DNA of 64,000 nucleotides from [Phialemoniopsis] sp. UDSM-2020. Its lineage: Eukaryota > Ascomycota > Sordariomycetes > Thyridiales > Thyridiaceae. Shown here piece by piece: positions 46,505-57,436 of this stretch. The stretch lies in the NCBI GenBank assembly GCA_018873225.1, contig JAEILZ010000007.1, positions 744,001 to 808,000 on the forward strand. Reading direction: 5' to 3'. How positions within the stretch are numbered: position 1 is the first letter of the stretch; the number at the start of each line of letters is the position of its first letter. The position numbers were made by a program, and so were the translations under genes. The notes under the pieces are model-generated. The model ran no database searches and was not told where the DNA came from. It worked only from the letters and a program-made list of their open reading frames with translations.

Positions 46505-46696
46505 TCAACAGCGCGAGATTTCCTCTGGAGATTGGGAATGAATCCAGGTGTGAGTGTAGAGTTGCTCAAGGTCTTGTGGAAAACAGCCTGGCGGTGAAGT
46601 CGTCAGATGGCGTTGCACTTGTGGCGGTGGCAGTGCAGCTGCAAGTCCGCCTTGACACGAGGAGGAAGCAGACAAGCATGCTTCGCAGCAACCACC

Positions 46697-49197
46697 ATGA
46701 GCAGTTTGGTCTCTTGCGACCTACATTACAACACCACATGTGAAGTTTCCCAACCCCAAGGGATGTCTATAATCGAACAACAGAGCCGGCCTACCCGTCA
46801 GGATGTTCCTGCACCTGCAGATGGTATCCCGAGATTTCCAATCGAACTCCAGCAGATTGGGCGCAGCCATGTCGGCCCGACCCCGCACCATCAAGCCGCG
46901 CTTTCGAGGACAAGAACAGGAGGCATCACGGAAATCAGTCAGGTTGATTCTATCTCAGAAACACCTCATCGCGGCCTATGCCCTGGACCAGTCACACCGC
47001 CCATATGTACACCAATCCAATGCACAGTCGGGGCAGAAATTCAAGGCAACATTCTGACGCGTCTTTTCTCTGTAGAGACGGCTTCATTGCAAAAGCTCGA
47101 AGTAAGAGAAGTCGAGGAGTTCGAAGACGAGGAAGCCGAGTTGAAATATGAAAGGTTCGCCGACTTTCTACGCACGGCATCAAATGACCTTGCAAGCCCT
47201 GAGAATGACCCTCTCGTCCGTTTTCGAGGCCGCTGGATTGAGCATGACCAGGTGATGCTCCAACCACCAGACCCTAAGCTCGATCCCTTGCCATATATTC
47301 GCTTCATCGGTGCCAGAGACGAAAATGAAGTACGGATACTCCATGCATCGCTGTCGAAGAAAAAGTTCCGTAATGAGTACTTTCCCCCTCTGCGAATCTG
47401 CTACGCCCTACAACAAATTCAGCCTCTTGCCCGTGAGGGTGATGACTTTGCACTAGTACATTCGACAGAAGAGACGAGCACCTTGTGCGGGGACCGGGTC
47501 TTCATTGGAAGCGAACAAGATCGTCGACTCGTAACTATTGGTGGTATGCTCGAAGACGTCTTGGGTTCTTACTATGCCTTGACAGTTGGCCACGAGGGAA
47601 ACGACGAGCGCCCTGCAATCAATTTGGAGAGTTTCCTCTCCTCCCTTGACATCAACCAAGACAACTATGACAATGATATCGAATCACCTTTAATTGTCGG
47701 CACACCGCAGAACGCACGACAAAGCAGTGTGAGAATGTCAGGACCCGAAACGAAAGATGAAGTCCCTATGGGTGGCAGAAACCCTACCCGAATGGTGTTG
47801 GGCCGGGTGAAATCGGTCGGATCGGACTGGGGGTTGCTGAACATAGAAGATCAAGGCTGTTGGCTCCCAAACTCTTTTCAAAAGGGGTTTGGAACGGAAT
47901 CCGTCTACTTCGATGTCGTAGCATCTGAGCCGCAGTCAAAGCCTTCGTATGTAATTGCTGGCGGAAGTGGCGGCAAGACAATCTGGCTTTTGAGAAAGTC
48001 TGCAAATCTGCGGTACCCTTCCGGAGCTTGGCTACGCACATGGAAGGCAAGACAAGATTCTTCCCCAGATTTAAGTAAGAGAATATGGATCCTTGACGAT
48101 TCAGTGTTTGCCAAGCTCGCTAATCGAAGTATCAGGGCTGAAGCCAGGAGACTCTGGAGCATGGGTGGTTGACCCTGTGGCCGGTACTGTGTATGGTCAT
48201 ATTCTCGCTGCGACAGAAGACTATACATACATCCAACCCCTTGTGGATGTTCTTGAAGATATTCGGAGAAGCACCAACCTCACTTTGAAGCTAGCCTCGC
48301 CGTTCGGCCAACTTGCGGAGCTTGCCAAGTCCTATCGGTCTGATGATCCGCGACTTTCAGAGCGATACGCAAGGCAAGCCTTGCAGCCAGCAGTCCTGTC
48401 CCGATCATTGGAGGAACCTTATACGACCAAGATCATGGACTGCATTCAGCAAGATCACATGGGGGCTATCGACATGATTGTCCAGCTCCTGATGACGACC
48501 GGCCGAAATTTGGTTCCGTTGCCCTGGGACCAGGCACGGGACTGGGAATTCGGGGATACAGAAAGGACCCTCGCACAACTAACCAATACCAGTGAAGCAG
48601 ATAGGCTCTGGAATTCGTATGACGGGACATATAGCCCGAACCTTGTACTCGATGAAGGGAGCCAGCACTATGGCTATCAATACGCATTTGGAAGTGGCAG
48701 CAACACAAACACAACAGCCACTACGTCTACCGGCTTGAGATGTTCTTATCCACAATGTGAAAGGTGGTATGATACTCGTTTAGAGCTCAAGTAAGTATAT
48801 TCACCTAAGCTGTAATAATATGCTATAGATTGCTAAAATACGACGGAAACCTAGCAAGCATGAAGAAACGCATGCAAAACCTTTTATTTGTCACTTCTTT
48901 CCCGCATGTTCCACTAGAAAGGCTACAAAGCGTGACCTTGACCGCCACTACAACAACGCACACAAAGAATATGCCAAAGAGCAGAACATACCTTCCGAGG
49001 AACACGAATGTGACAAGTGCGGCGATCAATTCACTCGGAAGGACAACCTCAAAAGGCATATTCGAGACACGCACAAAGAATATGCCAAACAACATAAAGA
49101 TCCTTCCGAGGAAAACCAGTGCGACAAATGCGGCGATCAATTCACTCGGAAGGACAACCTTAGAAGACATATTCGAGACAAGCATGGCAACAGATAG
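46697..49197 (+). CDS. Trypsin-like domain fused to four C2H2 zinc fingers
   Basis: Exons 46697-48074, 48136-48790 and 48855-49197 give 791 residues. The second ATG at 46763 is an alternative start. The middle of the protein has a trypsin-type triad: His299 in YALTVGHEG, Asp377 in GSDWGLLNI and Ser466 in LKPGDSGAWVVD, the last formed across an intron. A helical segment follows, then a linker rich in Asn/Thr. Four C2H2 fingers fill residues 662-791. The first is CSYPQCERWYDTRLELNKHEETH, split here by the last intron into CSYPQCERWYDTRLEL and NKHEETH. A second is PFICHFFPACSTRKATKRDL with its His pair. Two nearly identical fingers contain CDKCGDQFTRKDNL. No signal peptide, so it is probably cytosolic or nuclear. 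Peptidase activity and nucleic-acid binding are inferred. The parts are known families; the fusion and the divergent membrane-anchored partner are the notable points. Confidence 0.82.
48961..49182 (+). repeat. 111-bp in-frame tandem duplication in the zinc-finger region
   Basis: Copy 1 is 48961-49071 and copy 2 is 49072-49182. Each is 37 codons and holds one C2H2 finger plus linker, beginning HKEYAK and containing CDKCGDQFTRKDNL. A run of about 30 bases through the finger is identical including silent positions, so the duplication is recent. Confidence 0.88.
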
Positions 49198-49934
49198 ACT
49201 TTTGAGAGGTTGAAGCTTGAGTTTCCATGGGATCAAGGCAGGGGGCAATGATGAGAAAGAAAGGCGAGCACGGGATAAGTGGGGGGCAGATGAAAAGCCG
49301 GTTACAACAGACTGCCTGAGCTTGCTACAACAGCAGAGGGAGAAAAAGCACTATAGCTCAGCCGATACCAGCGGACTTTGAACTCCAGGCTTGAAGGGAA
49401 AGGTTGCTCCCATTCCAGGCAAGCCCTGGGGTTGGTAGTCAACCGTACACTCGTTCGTGGCTTTGGAGATGGAAGTGAGATTGTGCAATTTGAAAGATTA
49501 TGATCAGAAACTTTGGTGTTGATTGTACCGTCACGTTCATTGTGAGGCTCGGCTTGGCTTCCCCTTCCTACATACCGCCTTATGAAGATTGCAGGCTGAA
49601 ATTTCGACCCCCCTTTTCAGGTATCGACTACTAGGTGAAGGGTGATCCTACTACCCAGAGCCATACAGGACAACACCTCGCAGGGACGTCTTATATACCC
49701 TTACCACTTCTGTAGATAAACCACATTATTATCAATATGTGAGACCTTGGGGGACAGTTCAAGTCTAGGGAGTGGAAAGACTCGACCTCCAGCCTATTGT
49801 AGGCCGCGAAGTATGCTGCAGACGTCATTAATGCTAAAGCGACTAACACCTGGAGACAGTCTTTTAGTGGACGACTACGGAAAATAGTCTATGGGTTGCT
49901 GGGAAAGAAATCTATTCGTGGCACTAGAAAACCT
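49198..49934. other. Intergenic between convergent genes
   Basis: 3' flanks of the zinc-finger gene (plus) and the SDR gene (minus). No gene-like frame. Confidence 0.5.
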
Positions 49935-50865
49935 TCATGACTTCCTATGCATGATGGTAGCAGCTGCCTGGTGGTTCGGGAAGATCAGGGTGTCCGCAAC
50001 AACCACATTTTCCCTCCTGCCGGCGGCAAATACAATCACCTCGGCGATGTCATCCGGCGTCAACGGCTCGCAGCCACTGTATGTCAAAAGTCAGCTTTGA
50101 TGGAGGCATGAATCGATGTCAAGGTAGGACTCACGCATAGACGGCATCGGCCTTGGCCTTGTCGCCGCCGAACCGCACGACCGAGAACTCGGTCTCGACC
50201 TGGCCCGGGTCGACGCTGATGACGCGCACCCGCTTGGCGATGAGCTCCTTGCGCAGGCTCTCAGTAAAAGAGCGGACGGCGGCCTTGGTCGCGCAGTAGA
50301 TGCCGCCGCCGACGTAGGGCTCGCGCCCGGCGATGGAGCCGATGTTGATGATGTCGCCGGCGCCCTCGCCGCCGTTGCGCTTCAGCATGCCCGGCAGGAC
50401 CGCCTGCGTCATGTTGATCAGGCCCAGCACGTTTGTCGTGAACATGACGTTCATGTCCTCCTCTGCGATCTCGGGCGCCTTGGCGACGCCTTTGACCAGG
50501 CCTCTGAGATGCCGAAGCTTGTTAGCCCACGGCGAATTTGAATTGTATGACAGGACTTACGCATTGTTCAGCAGCACATCAATCTCCCGGAACTCTGCAG
50601 GTAACGAATCTACAAACTTCCGCACCTCGTCCGCGTTGCTGACGTCGAGCTGCACGGGCAGGACCTTGACGCCGTCGCCAACCTCCTTGGCGATGTCGGC
50701 GGCGATCTGCTTCAGGCTGTCGATGCGGCGCGCGGTCAGGATGAGCTTTAGGTCCGTAGGGCTCGTCCGGGCAAACTCAAAGGCCGTGGACCGGCCGATG
50801 CCAGACGAGGCGCCGGTGATGAGGATGGTCTTGCCTTGGAGGCGCTTCGCTACTGCGGATGCCAT
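49935..50865 (-). CDS. Short-chain dehydrogenase/reductase, serine/3-hydroxy acid dehydrogenase type
   Basis: Exons 50561-50865, 50135-50503 and 49935-50076 give 271 residues. Classical SDR marks are the cofactor loop TGASSGIG near the N terminus, LDVSNADEV, LLNNAG (formed across the first intron), INIGSIAGRE and the catalytic YCATK. TARRID after the second strand, with Arg residues, favours NADP(H). It resembles yeast YMR226C-type enzymes that oxidise or reduce 3-hydroxy acids and related aldehydes. Position next to the regulator and acid-sugar genes suggests that it reduces an aldehyde or keto acid made in that pathway, for example tartronate semialdehyde. The substrate is inferred. Confidence 0.9.
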
Positions 50866-51395
50866 CTTGGGTGTGTCTTCTGCTGGGAGGGGTGAGGTAT
50901 GAGGACGAGTTGTGCAAGCTAAGCCTAAACGAGAATGCAGGGTTATACAGATTACAGGAGCCGGCAAGTATGGTATGTGAAGAGCGTAATAGAGAAGCTT
51001 GGTAGATATGCAGGTAGGCCAGAGTCCGATATTGGCTGCGAGGCGCCGAGCTCCGACCTGATGATGGCAGTTCGCTTCCGTAGTGGGAACTGACCCCGCG
51101 ATGGCTTTTCCGTCGGGGCGGATCGGGGCGGGGATTGCATTGCCGTGCTTTTCCGCGTTGCCCTGCTTGTGATGTGCTAGCCTCTGGCCATGAAAGATCG
51201 CTCCACCAAGTGGTCTTCCGGCGTGGAATGTCACATGTTACTTCGCGAAAGTCTCTCAAAGGGTGACAAGGGATGAGAAGACAACCCATACAAAGGTGCT
51301 GATCTGTCGATTTCCAACATCGTTACCTGGTAATGACTTTGCAATCAAGCTTACAACCTTCTTTTCTCAAGGTGTACCCTGGTCTTATGAACTAC
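50866..51395. other. Intergenic: SDR promoter and regulator 3' flank
   Basis: No gene. GC-rich, with a GGGGCGGATCGGGGCGGGG run near 51115-51133 containing a CGGATC core similar to the CGGATG/CATCCG motifs upstream of neighbouring cluster genes. Confidence 0.45.
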
Positions 51396-53767
51396 TTAAA
51401 ACCTGAACCCGTCATCTTCGAAGAACAAATCGAGGTTGCCCAAGCCCGACGAGACCATGGAAGCGAAGTGGCCCCAGTCTGGCGAGTCTGACATTGTGGA
51501 GCCTGGCAAATTATTGAAGTCGATGGCGGTCCCATCCCCTAGCAAGTCGGCGTAGTTACCAACATTGATATCCGCGCTTTCATTCAGGGGCATTGCTGTC
51601 ACTGCGGGCACAAACTCGGCCCCTGCGTTATTGTGTTCAATCCCATCCAGACCTGTTAGCGATGGGTTCGTCCGCCTAGCTTGCCGCAGAGCTTCAATAC
51701 GGAGTTCTTCTAGTACAAGGCAGTAACGCTCAGGCAAGGAACCTTTCTCAGCCATGACCGAGATGCGAGACTGGCACTGAGTAGCTGCTGCGAAATACGA
51801 GCTGTAGACTTCAGGCGGGGAAGCTCGTTTCTGTATCACGTAGATGTATAACACAATCGTTGCCGTGAAAGCAAAGTACGCTGTGATCTGTGATGCCGTT
51901 AATCATGCTGTCGCCTAAGCAACACAGATGGACAATCACCTACCCAAAACGCCCGATACATCTTTTGAGTCTCCGAGATCTCGTCAATCGTTCTCACCGT
52001 GTTCATAGCCGCTCCCAAGCATTGTCGTACGCATTCTTCTGTGTCAACGTTCTCGGTACTTGTGCTGCTGCCGCTGTTGCGCCGGGAACTCCGTGCAAAG
52101 TTGCTCAGCAGGAACGGTCGATATGTCAGGATGATGGCGTGCCAATATGTAAAGTTCAAGACGTTGCGTTGTCGTTGGTAGAGTGGAATAGACAGTGAGA
52201 AGTCGGCGTCGAGAAAGCGAGACAACTCGACGCGCCAGTCACTCAGATCCTTCGAGACCCTCTCGGTGAGAAGTGATCGCCGACTAGCTGATATGGGCTT
52301 GATGGAGTAAAGGTCGCGTACAATTCTGCCGATTATGCGAGCAAGTCTGAGGAATTTGTTAGAGATAAAGTTCTGTACATGGAAGACCATCAACTCACTT
52401 GATGTGTGCTAGCGGAGCAAGCATCGTCGAGAAGCTCTTGCTACTCAAGCTGGCAGCTCCGATAAGATCAGCAGTCAGCTGGTCGTCGTCGACGCATGCA
52501 GGATACTCTACATCGATGTCGTCATCGTGAAATGACCTAGGCCGACCCAAGGTTACACTGAGATAGGCGTCGAGGGTGTAGGCGCACCAGAAGGTTCGGC
52601 GTCGCGACTCAGCTTCGATAATACCCGAGCCGCTGTTTGCATCGGGTCGCCGACTTCTGTTGAGGCCTAGGGCGAGGGCCAACCGTGACACGGTCCCAAA
52701 GAGACTCCAGCAGTGGTTGATGCGGGACTGCGTGAGCAGATAACAGCACTGTGTAAGGCGTACTTGCACGCTGGTCAAGCGTATAGATCCTCGTTCCCTT
52801 GTGAGTTGTTGGTCGGCTGCGAGAAAGTATCGTGTGCTATAAGAGGTTCCGTTAACACTTTCCATGGCTAGACTATGGGTCATCGTCGTACTAACCTGAG
52901 ATCCGGTGGCCCTGGCTTGTCATTCTCGGGCATGTACACCCTAGCCAGAGCAAAGACGGTGAACAGCAGAGCGACTTTAGCTGCAGCGCTCTGCGGGTCG
53001 CGCATTATGCCCAGGGTATCGTAAAACTCGTCGAACCACTCCTGCACGGTCGGCCGGTGGAGGAAACGATATGTCGGCATTGCAAAGTCAAAGTACCTGT
53101 CGACCAAACGCTGGGCGTCATCCCTCGGGAGCATCATGCAGAAGCTGGGGTCGAAGGTCGGGACCTGCAAAGGGGCATCGCCAAACGTAAAGATGTTGCC
53201 ATCGTCCGAGAAGGATATGGCTTGGTGAAGACGCTTTTGCACTCTGAGCAAGAACGATACTCCTGAGGTAGGACCGACATAGTGGCCTTGCAGGTCGGTC
53301 TGGGCAGGCTCCGGCGAGCTCTGTGATGATGGCGCCTCGCCGCCATAGCCCGAGTTTGAAGGTGCCAGGTAGTCAGAGGAGATGACGTTGTGCTGTCCTA
53401 CTGTATCATGCGCTCCAGTGCCGGTAAACACGTGCCCCACCGAGATTGAGGTGTTGCTGTCAACAGTCGGAAGGCTGGGAGACGGCCGCCGACCCCTGGC
53501 GTACGCAGAGTCGAACGTGCAGCTGATCTTGACGCGCTTGCAGAACTCGCAGGGCTGCTCGCCGTTGCATTTGATCTTCCTTCTGTGATTGGCCAGTTAG
53601 CACATGGGAACGATGTCTCGGAGGCATGGAATTGGGACGGTATACTTCTTGCATCTGTCGCAGGCGCGAGTGACCCGGACTCTCTCGCCGCCCCTTTTCC
53701 GCTTGGCGGGCACGCTCTGGTACCCTTGCCCGGCGAGACCCAGCATGCCGTGACCGGCCGAAGCCAT
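51396..53767 (-). CDS. Zn(II)2Cys6 transcription factor, probable cluster regulator
   Basis: Five exons: 53646-53767, 52896-53582, 52399-52836, 51944-52346 and 51396-51887, giving 713 residues. The zinc cluster RACDRCKKRKIKCNGEQPCE and following (C-x2-C-x6-C-x5-C-x2-C-x6-C, from residue 36) is split by the first intron. The fungal-specific transcription factor domain spans the middle: YFDFAMPTYRFLHRPTVQEW, QCCYLLTQSRINHCWSLFGT, ALALGLNRS and RRRTFWCAYTLDAYLSVTLG. The acidic C terminus (SGLGNLDLFFEDDGF) could activate transcription. It is divergent from the aldolase gene at 54320. The 552-bp gap contains many CGG/CCG triplets, the usual half-sites for this class, so it probably controls the acid-sugar genes and perhaps itself. 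Confidence 0.9.
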
Positions 53768-54319
53768 GATATCGGATGTCAATTAGTTCCGAGTTCACGG
53801 AAGGAATGTTTGGTATCCTGGAAATGACTCTCCGCAGCGGCACGAGCGGACGGTCCGTATGGGGTCCTTTCTCGGAAGGAGACTGAGTCCCCGCGGAGAG
53901 TCGCGTTGTAGTCACATGCACTAATCGGTGGATCCTAGCATGGGGGAGCTCCTCTCGATGACTCGTGGAGCTGGTTTATCCGTCGGAAACGGCTAACGGA
54001 TCCGCCATCCGATATGGGGCGTCGCGGCACTTGGGCAACATTGAGAAGCAATTGCACGATCCACGAGACCGCCTACTCTAGAGAGGTGGTTGTCCCACGG
54101 TCTAATGCGTAGCTCTACTCCATATGGGGAACCGCATGTGAGAAGTCCTGCAGCAACTTTCAATTGAAGCGCCGCCCTGAAGGATCAGACCCTTGTAGCC
54201 ACAAATAACGTGCTTCAGTCACACATACCACATCTACAACCTCATCTGTGTACTACATACGGTTTACAATTCACTCTCTACGCACCAAATTACCACCATT
54301 AGAGCAATCAGTCCTTATC
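53768..54319. promoter_or_regulatory. Divergent promoter with clustered CGG/CCG sites
   Basis: Between the regulator and the aldolase gene. Sites seen: CCG-N3-CGG at 53832-53840, the palindrome CGGACGGTCCG at 53847-53857, CCGCGG at 53891-53896, and six CGG/CCG triplets within 53980-54011, including the palindrome CGGATCCG. The motif CATCCGAT occurs at 54006-54013 and recurs before the dehydratase gene. Zn2Cys6 proteins typically bind paired CGG triplets, so autoregulation and aldolase control are plausible. Confidence 0.6.
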
Positions 54320-55264
54320 ATGTCTGTCCCTACTGTGCCGCCCAGTGGCGTCTGGGCCCCTGCCATCACCTTCTTCGACCACAGCACAGACACACTGGAT
54401 ACGGAATCACAAGCCAAGTACTTCTCATATCTCTCCAAAACCGGCCTCGCCGGTCTGGTGGTGCTAGGCACCAATGCTGAGACCTTCCTCTTGACCCGCG
54501 AGGAGCGCAAGACGCTCGTGGAAACGGCCAGGAAAGGATGCGGGCCCGACTACCCCATCATGGCCGGTGTGGGTGGCCACTCGACCAAGCAGGTGCTGGA
54601 ATTCGTCGCTGATGCTGTCGACGCTGGCGCCAACTATGTCCTATTACTGCCGCCGGCATACTTTGGGAAGCAGACCACGCCGGCAGTGATCAACAATTTC
54701 TTCAGCGACGTCGCGAAGGAGTGCCCGATACCCATCGTCATCTATAATTTCCCGACCGTCTGTAACGGCATCGACCTTGACTCGGCTACTATCGCCGGTC
54801 TGGCGAAAGCGCACAGCAACATCGTCGGCGTGAAGCTAACATGCGGCGCTGTGGCCAAGATCACCCGCTTGTCTGCCGAGCTCCCTGCCGATCGCTGGGT
54901 TACCTACGGCGGACAGTCGGACTTTTTGATCGGTGGGCTGGCCGCTGGGTCTGGTGGCACGATTGCAGGCTTCGCCAATGTGTTCCCAAAGACCATTGTC
55001 AAGATCTACGACCTATACCAGGAGGGCAAGTATCAAGAGGCGATGGACCTGCACAAGAAGGCCGCTCTAGCAGAGCAGCCTTGCAAGGCGGGGATTGCCT
55101 ACGTCAAATACGCAGCGGCGCTCAACACTGCGAAAGCTGCAGGGATCGAGGGAGCGTTGGAGAAGTTGAAGCCAAGACGGCCATATGTCGAGCCCACAGA
55201 CGCCGAGAAGAAGTCAATAGAATCTCAGACAGCACCTTTGGTGAGCATTGAAGCGAGTCTATAG
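54320..55264 (+). CDS. DapA-family aldolase (2-keto-3-deoxy acid type)
   Basis: Intronless, 314 residues, normal for the dihydrodipicolinate synthase superfamily. The ATG of MSVPTVPPSGVWAPAITFF was taken; an upstream GTG extension is leader. The phosphate/carboxylate loop reads GTNAETFLL. Tyr142 in IVIYNFPTVCNG and the Schiff-base Lys172 in VGVKLTCGA are the catalytic pair. The YNFP form is found in class I aldolases such as fungal 2-keto-3-deoxy-L-galactonate aldolase and 4-hydroxy-2-oxoglutarate aldolase. It differs from the decarboxylating keto-deoxyglucarate dehydratases. In this cluster it probably splits a keto-deoxy-aldarate into pyruvate and a semialdehyde. Substrate is inferred from the neighbours. 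Confidence 0.9.
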   Translation: MSVPTVPPSGVWAPAITFFDHSTDTLDTESQAKYFSYLSKTGLAGLVVLGTNAETFLLTREERKTLVETARKGCGPDYPIMAGVGGHSTKQVLEFVADAVDAGANYVLLLPPAYFGKQTTPAVINNFFSDVAKECPIPIVIYNFPTVCNGIDLDSATIAGLAKAHSNIVGVKLTCGAVAKITRLSAELPADRWVTYGGQSDFLIGGLAAGSGGTIAGFANVFPKTIVKIYDLYQEGKYQEAMDLHKKAALAEQPCKAGIAYVKYAAALNTAKAAGIEGALEKLKPRRPYVEPTDAEKKSIESQTAPLVSIEASL

Positions 55265-55770
55265 AAGGTTATACGAATATGATTGATCACGCGGCGGATT
55301 TTTCCATGGATTGTTGTTTCTTTGATTAAGACTTCTGACTGGAATATGCTAAAGAGGCGTATGAGGTACCGCGTCTTGTTCTTGCTGCTCGTCTCTTCAT
55401 CACTATGGAACTCTCCAGGCTTGGTAGTGAATGTAATGTCATGAAAGAATCGATACCTCGAACCTGTGTGGAAACTTTAGTCTGCAAGCTTGCAATAGCC
55501 GCACTCCGAAAAGTAAGTGACAGGCCATCAGTAGCTAAGGGACCATTTCCGTTCAATTCGACACCGGCATCGGATCACCTTCCCCGCCCCCCGCACCGCA
55601 CTTTGGCCGGGATTGGAGAAGCAAGCTTATCGATGCAACCTACATGTCCGAAGACGCTCAGCACGCTTGATTGCCTGCGTCTGATATCATCTTTGGCGTA
55701 CGCGTAATCTCTAGATTCACTTGTCTTAATTCCCATTCCTACCACCAGAGAATTGAAAAAAAAAATCAGG
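55265..55770. other. Intergenic before the ketopantoate-reductase-like gene
   Basis: No gene. It contains ATCGGAT at 55569-55575, the reverse complement of the ATCCGAT core seen in the regulator/aldolase and dehydratase promoters, and an A10 run near 55757. Confidence 0.45.
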
Positions 55771-56925
55771 ATGAGCGAGGTACCGGTAGAAGTGCTGGTC
55801 TACGGACTAGGAGCGTAAGTTGTCAAGGTCCTATCATGACCAAAAGAACAACCAGATTGACTTCGATATTCTTCGCAGAATAGGCTCTTTCTACACCTTC
55901 ATCTTAAGCCGGGCCCAACAAGTTCGACTTACTGTCGTCGCTCGATCCAACTACGATGCAGTCAAAGCCAATGGCATCAAAATCACAAGCCAGAACCATG
56001 GCGAGCAACATGTGCGTCCACATAGAGGTGAGTAACAGTACAAAGCCTTCTTGAAGCTGCAATTCTAAGATCCACCCCTTATAGTGGTGAAGAGTGTCTC
56101 CGAAGCAGAGCAGAAGTTCGACTACATCGTGTGTGCGCACAAGGCGATAGATCAGTCCAGCGTTCCCTCGCAGATTGAGCCTGGTGTGGACGAGAAGAGG
56201 ACGACAATCGCTATCATACAGAATGGAGTGGGCAACGAAGAGCCATTTCGTGTCAAATTTCCCACAACAACTATCATCTCGTGCGTTGTAAGTCTAGAAG
56301 ATCCCACTAACTAATTTCATGCCCATGTTTTGTTAATGCCAATCTCTAGACATGGACCGGTGCACGACAACCACAGCCGGGCATTGTGACGCACACCAAA
56401 TCGGAGAACATGCAAATCGGACTGTTTCCAAACAAAGAAGGTTCTCAATCACAAGACAAGGAAAGACTCGACAGATTTGCCTCGTTTTTGACCGCTGGCA
56501 ACACTGTCTTTCAAGTGGTGCCTGACATCCAGGTGCAGAGATGGGAAAAAGTAGTCTGGAACGCAGCATGGAATTCCTTGACCACCCTCACCCTTCTCGA
56601 CACCCAGTCATGGCTCAGCTCCTCAGACGATGCGATCCCATTGACGAGGAAATTGATGGGTGAAGTAATTTCTGTAGCTAGAGCGCTAGGCGTTGCTCTC
56701 GATGATGATCTGGTTGATAGACTCATCACCAAGGTCAAAGGGATGCCGCCGCTGGGAAGCAGCATGCGGACCGACTTCGATAACGGCAAGGCTATGGAGG
56801 TTGACATCATCCTCGGCTACCCTGTGAAAAAGGGCCGAGAGTTGGGGCTCGATGTTTCGACCATCGAGACCATCTACGTGATCCTCACGGCCATCAACAA
56901 GCGGATCATGGACGCGGCAACCTAG
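55771..56925 (+). CDS. Ketopantoate reductase-like dehydrogenase (ApbA/PanE family)
   Basis: Four exons: 55771-55814, 55879-56027, 56085-56287 and 56350-56925, giving 323 residues. The N-terminal Rossmann fold reads VEVLVYGLGAIGSFYTFI with GxGxxG at residues 12-17, formed across the first intron. IIQNGVGNEEP matches the conserved NG segment of the family. The C-terminal helical domain has RWEKVVWNAAWNSLTTLTLL (the Lys/Asn pair that contacts substrate in PanE), SMRTDFDNGKAMEVDIILGY and a final helix. PanE itself makes pantoate. In fungi many relatives lie in catabolic or metabolite clusters and reduce other 2-keto acids. Here it probably reduces a keto acid of the acid-sugar route, but true pantoate synthesis cannot be excluded. 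Confidence 0.88.
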
Positions 56926-57436
56926 TAAGAGGGTCAAACTTCGGATAGACTAGTGGAAATGTAATGAACGCCTTGTCATAGAATTCTCTGCGTTCCTTGA
57001 TCTTCCAGGAGGCTACACGCGTTGCTGCAAAACGTACGGACCGCACGACCAATTGCCGATGCGCTGCTCCTTGGCTTTTCCGTCCCCCATCCGATGGCGG
57101 CGAACCCCCCGGTGTCCGGCCATTCCCCGAAACCAAGCTTGTGATTTAGGCTTGCCGATCCCCGCCCCCAGCATTGCCGTCCCTCGCAAATGCGAGCATG
57201 ATCCACTAAAGTCATACCAACTGCCGACTAGCTTGGGCCGAGACACCATCCCAGACATCCAGGAACCCAGTACCGAATTGCAACCGACTCGTGGTACTGT
57301 AAGCGGCTTCTATGAGTGAAGAGCTTCTTTGTTGATTGATATAGTCTTGATACAATCTTTCAAGGGGTTTTCGGAGATCTTTACTCAGGCGGTCGTGCTG
57401 TAGCAAGTCAGCAACACCAGAGAAACCCTGTCAATC
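56926..57436. promoter_or_regulatory. Promoter region of the dehydratase gene
   Basis: No gene. It carries CCATCCGAT at 57087-57095, identical over nine bases to 54005-54013 in the regulator/aldolase promoter. Here it lies within CCAT-CCG-ATGG and is followed by GGCGGCG. This may be a binding site of the cluster regulator. Confidence 0.45.
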
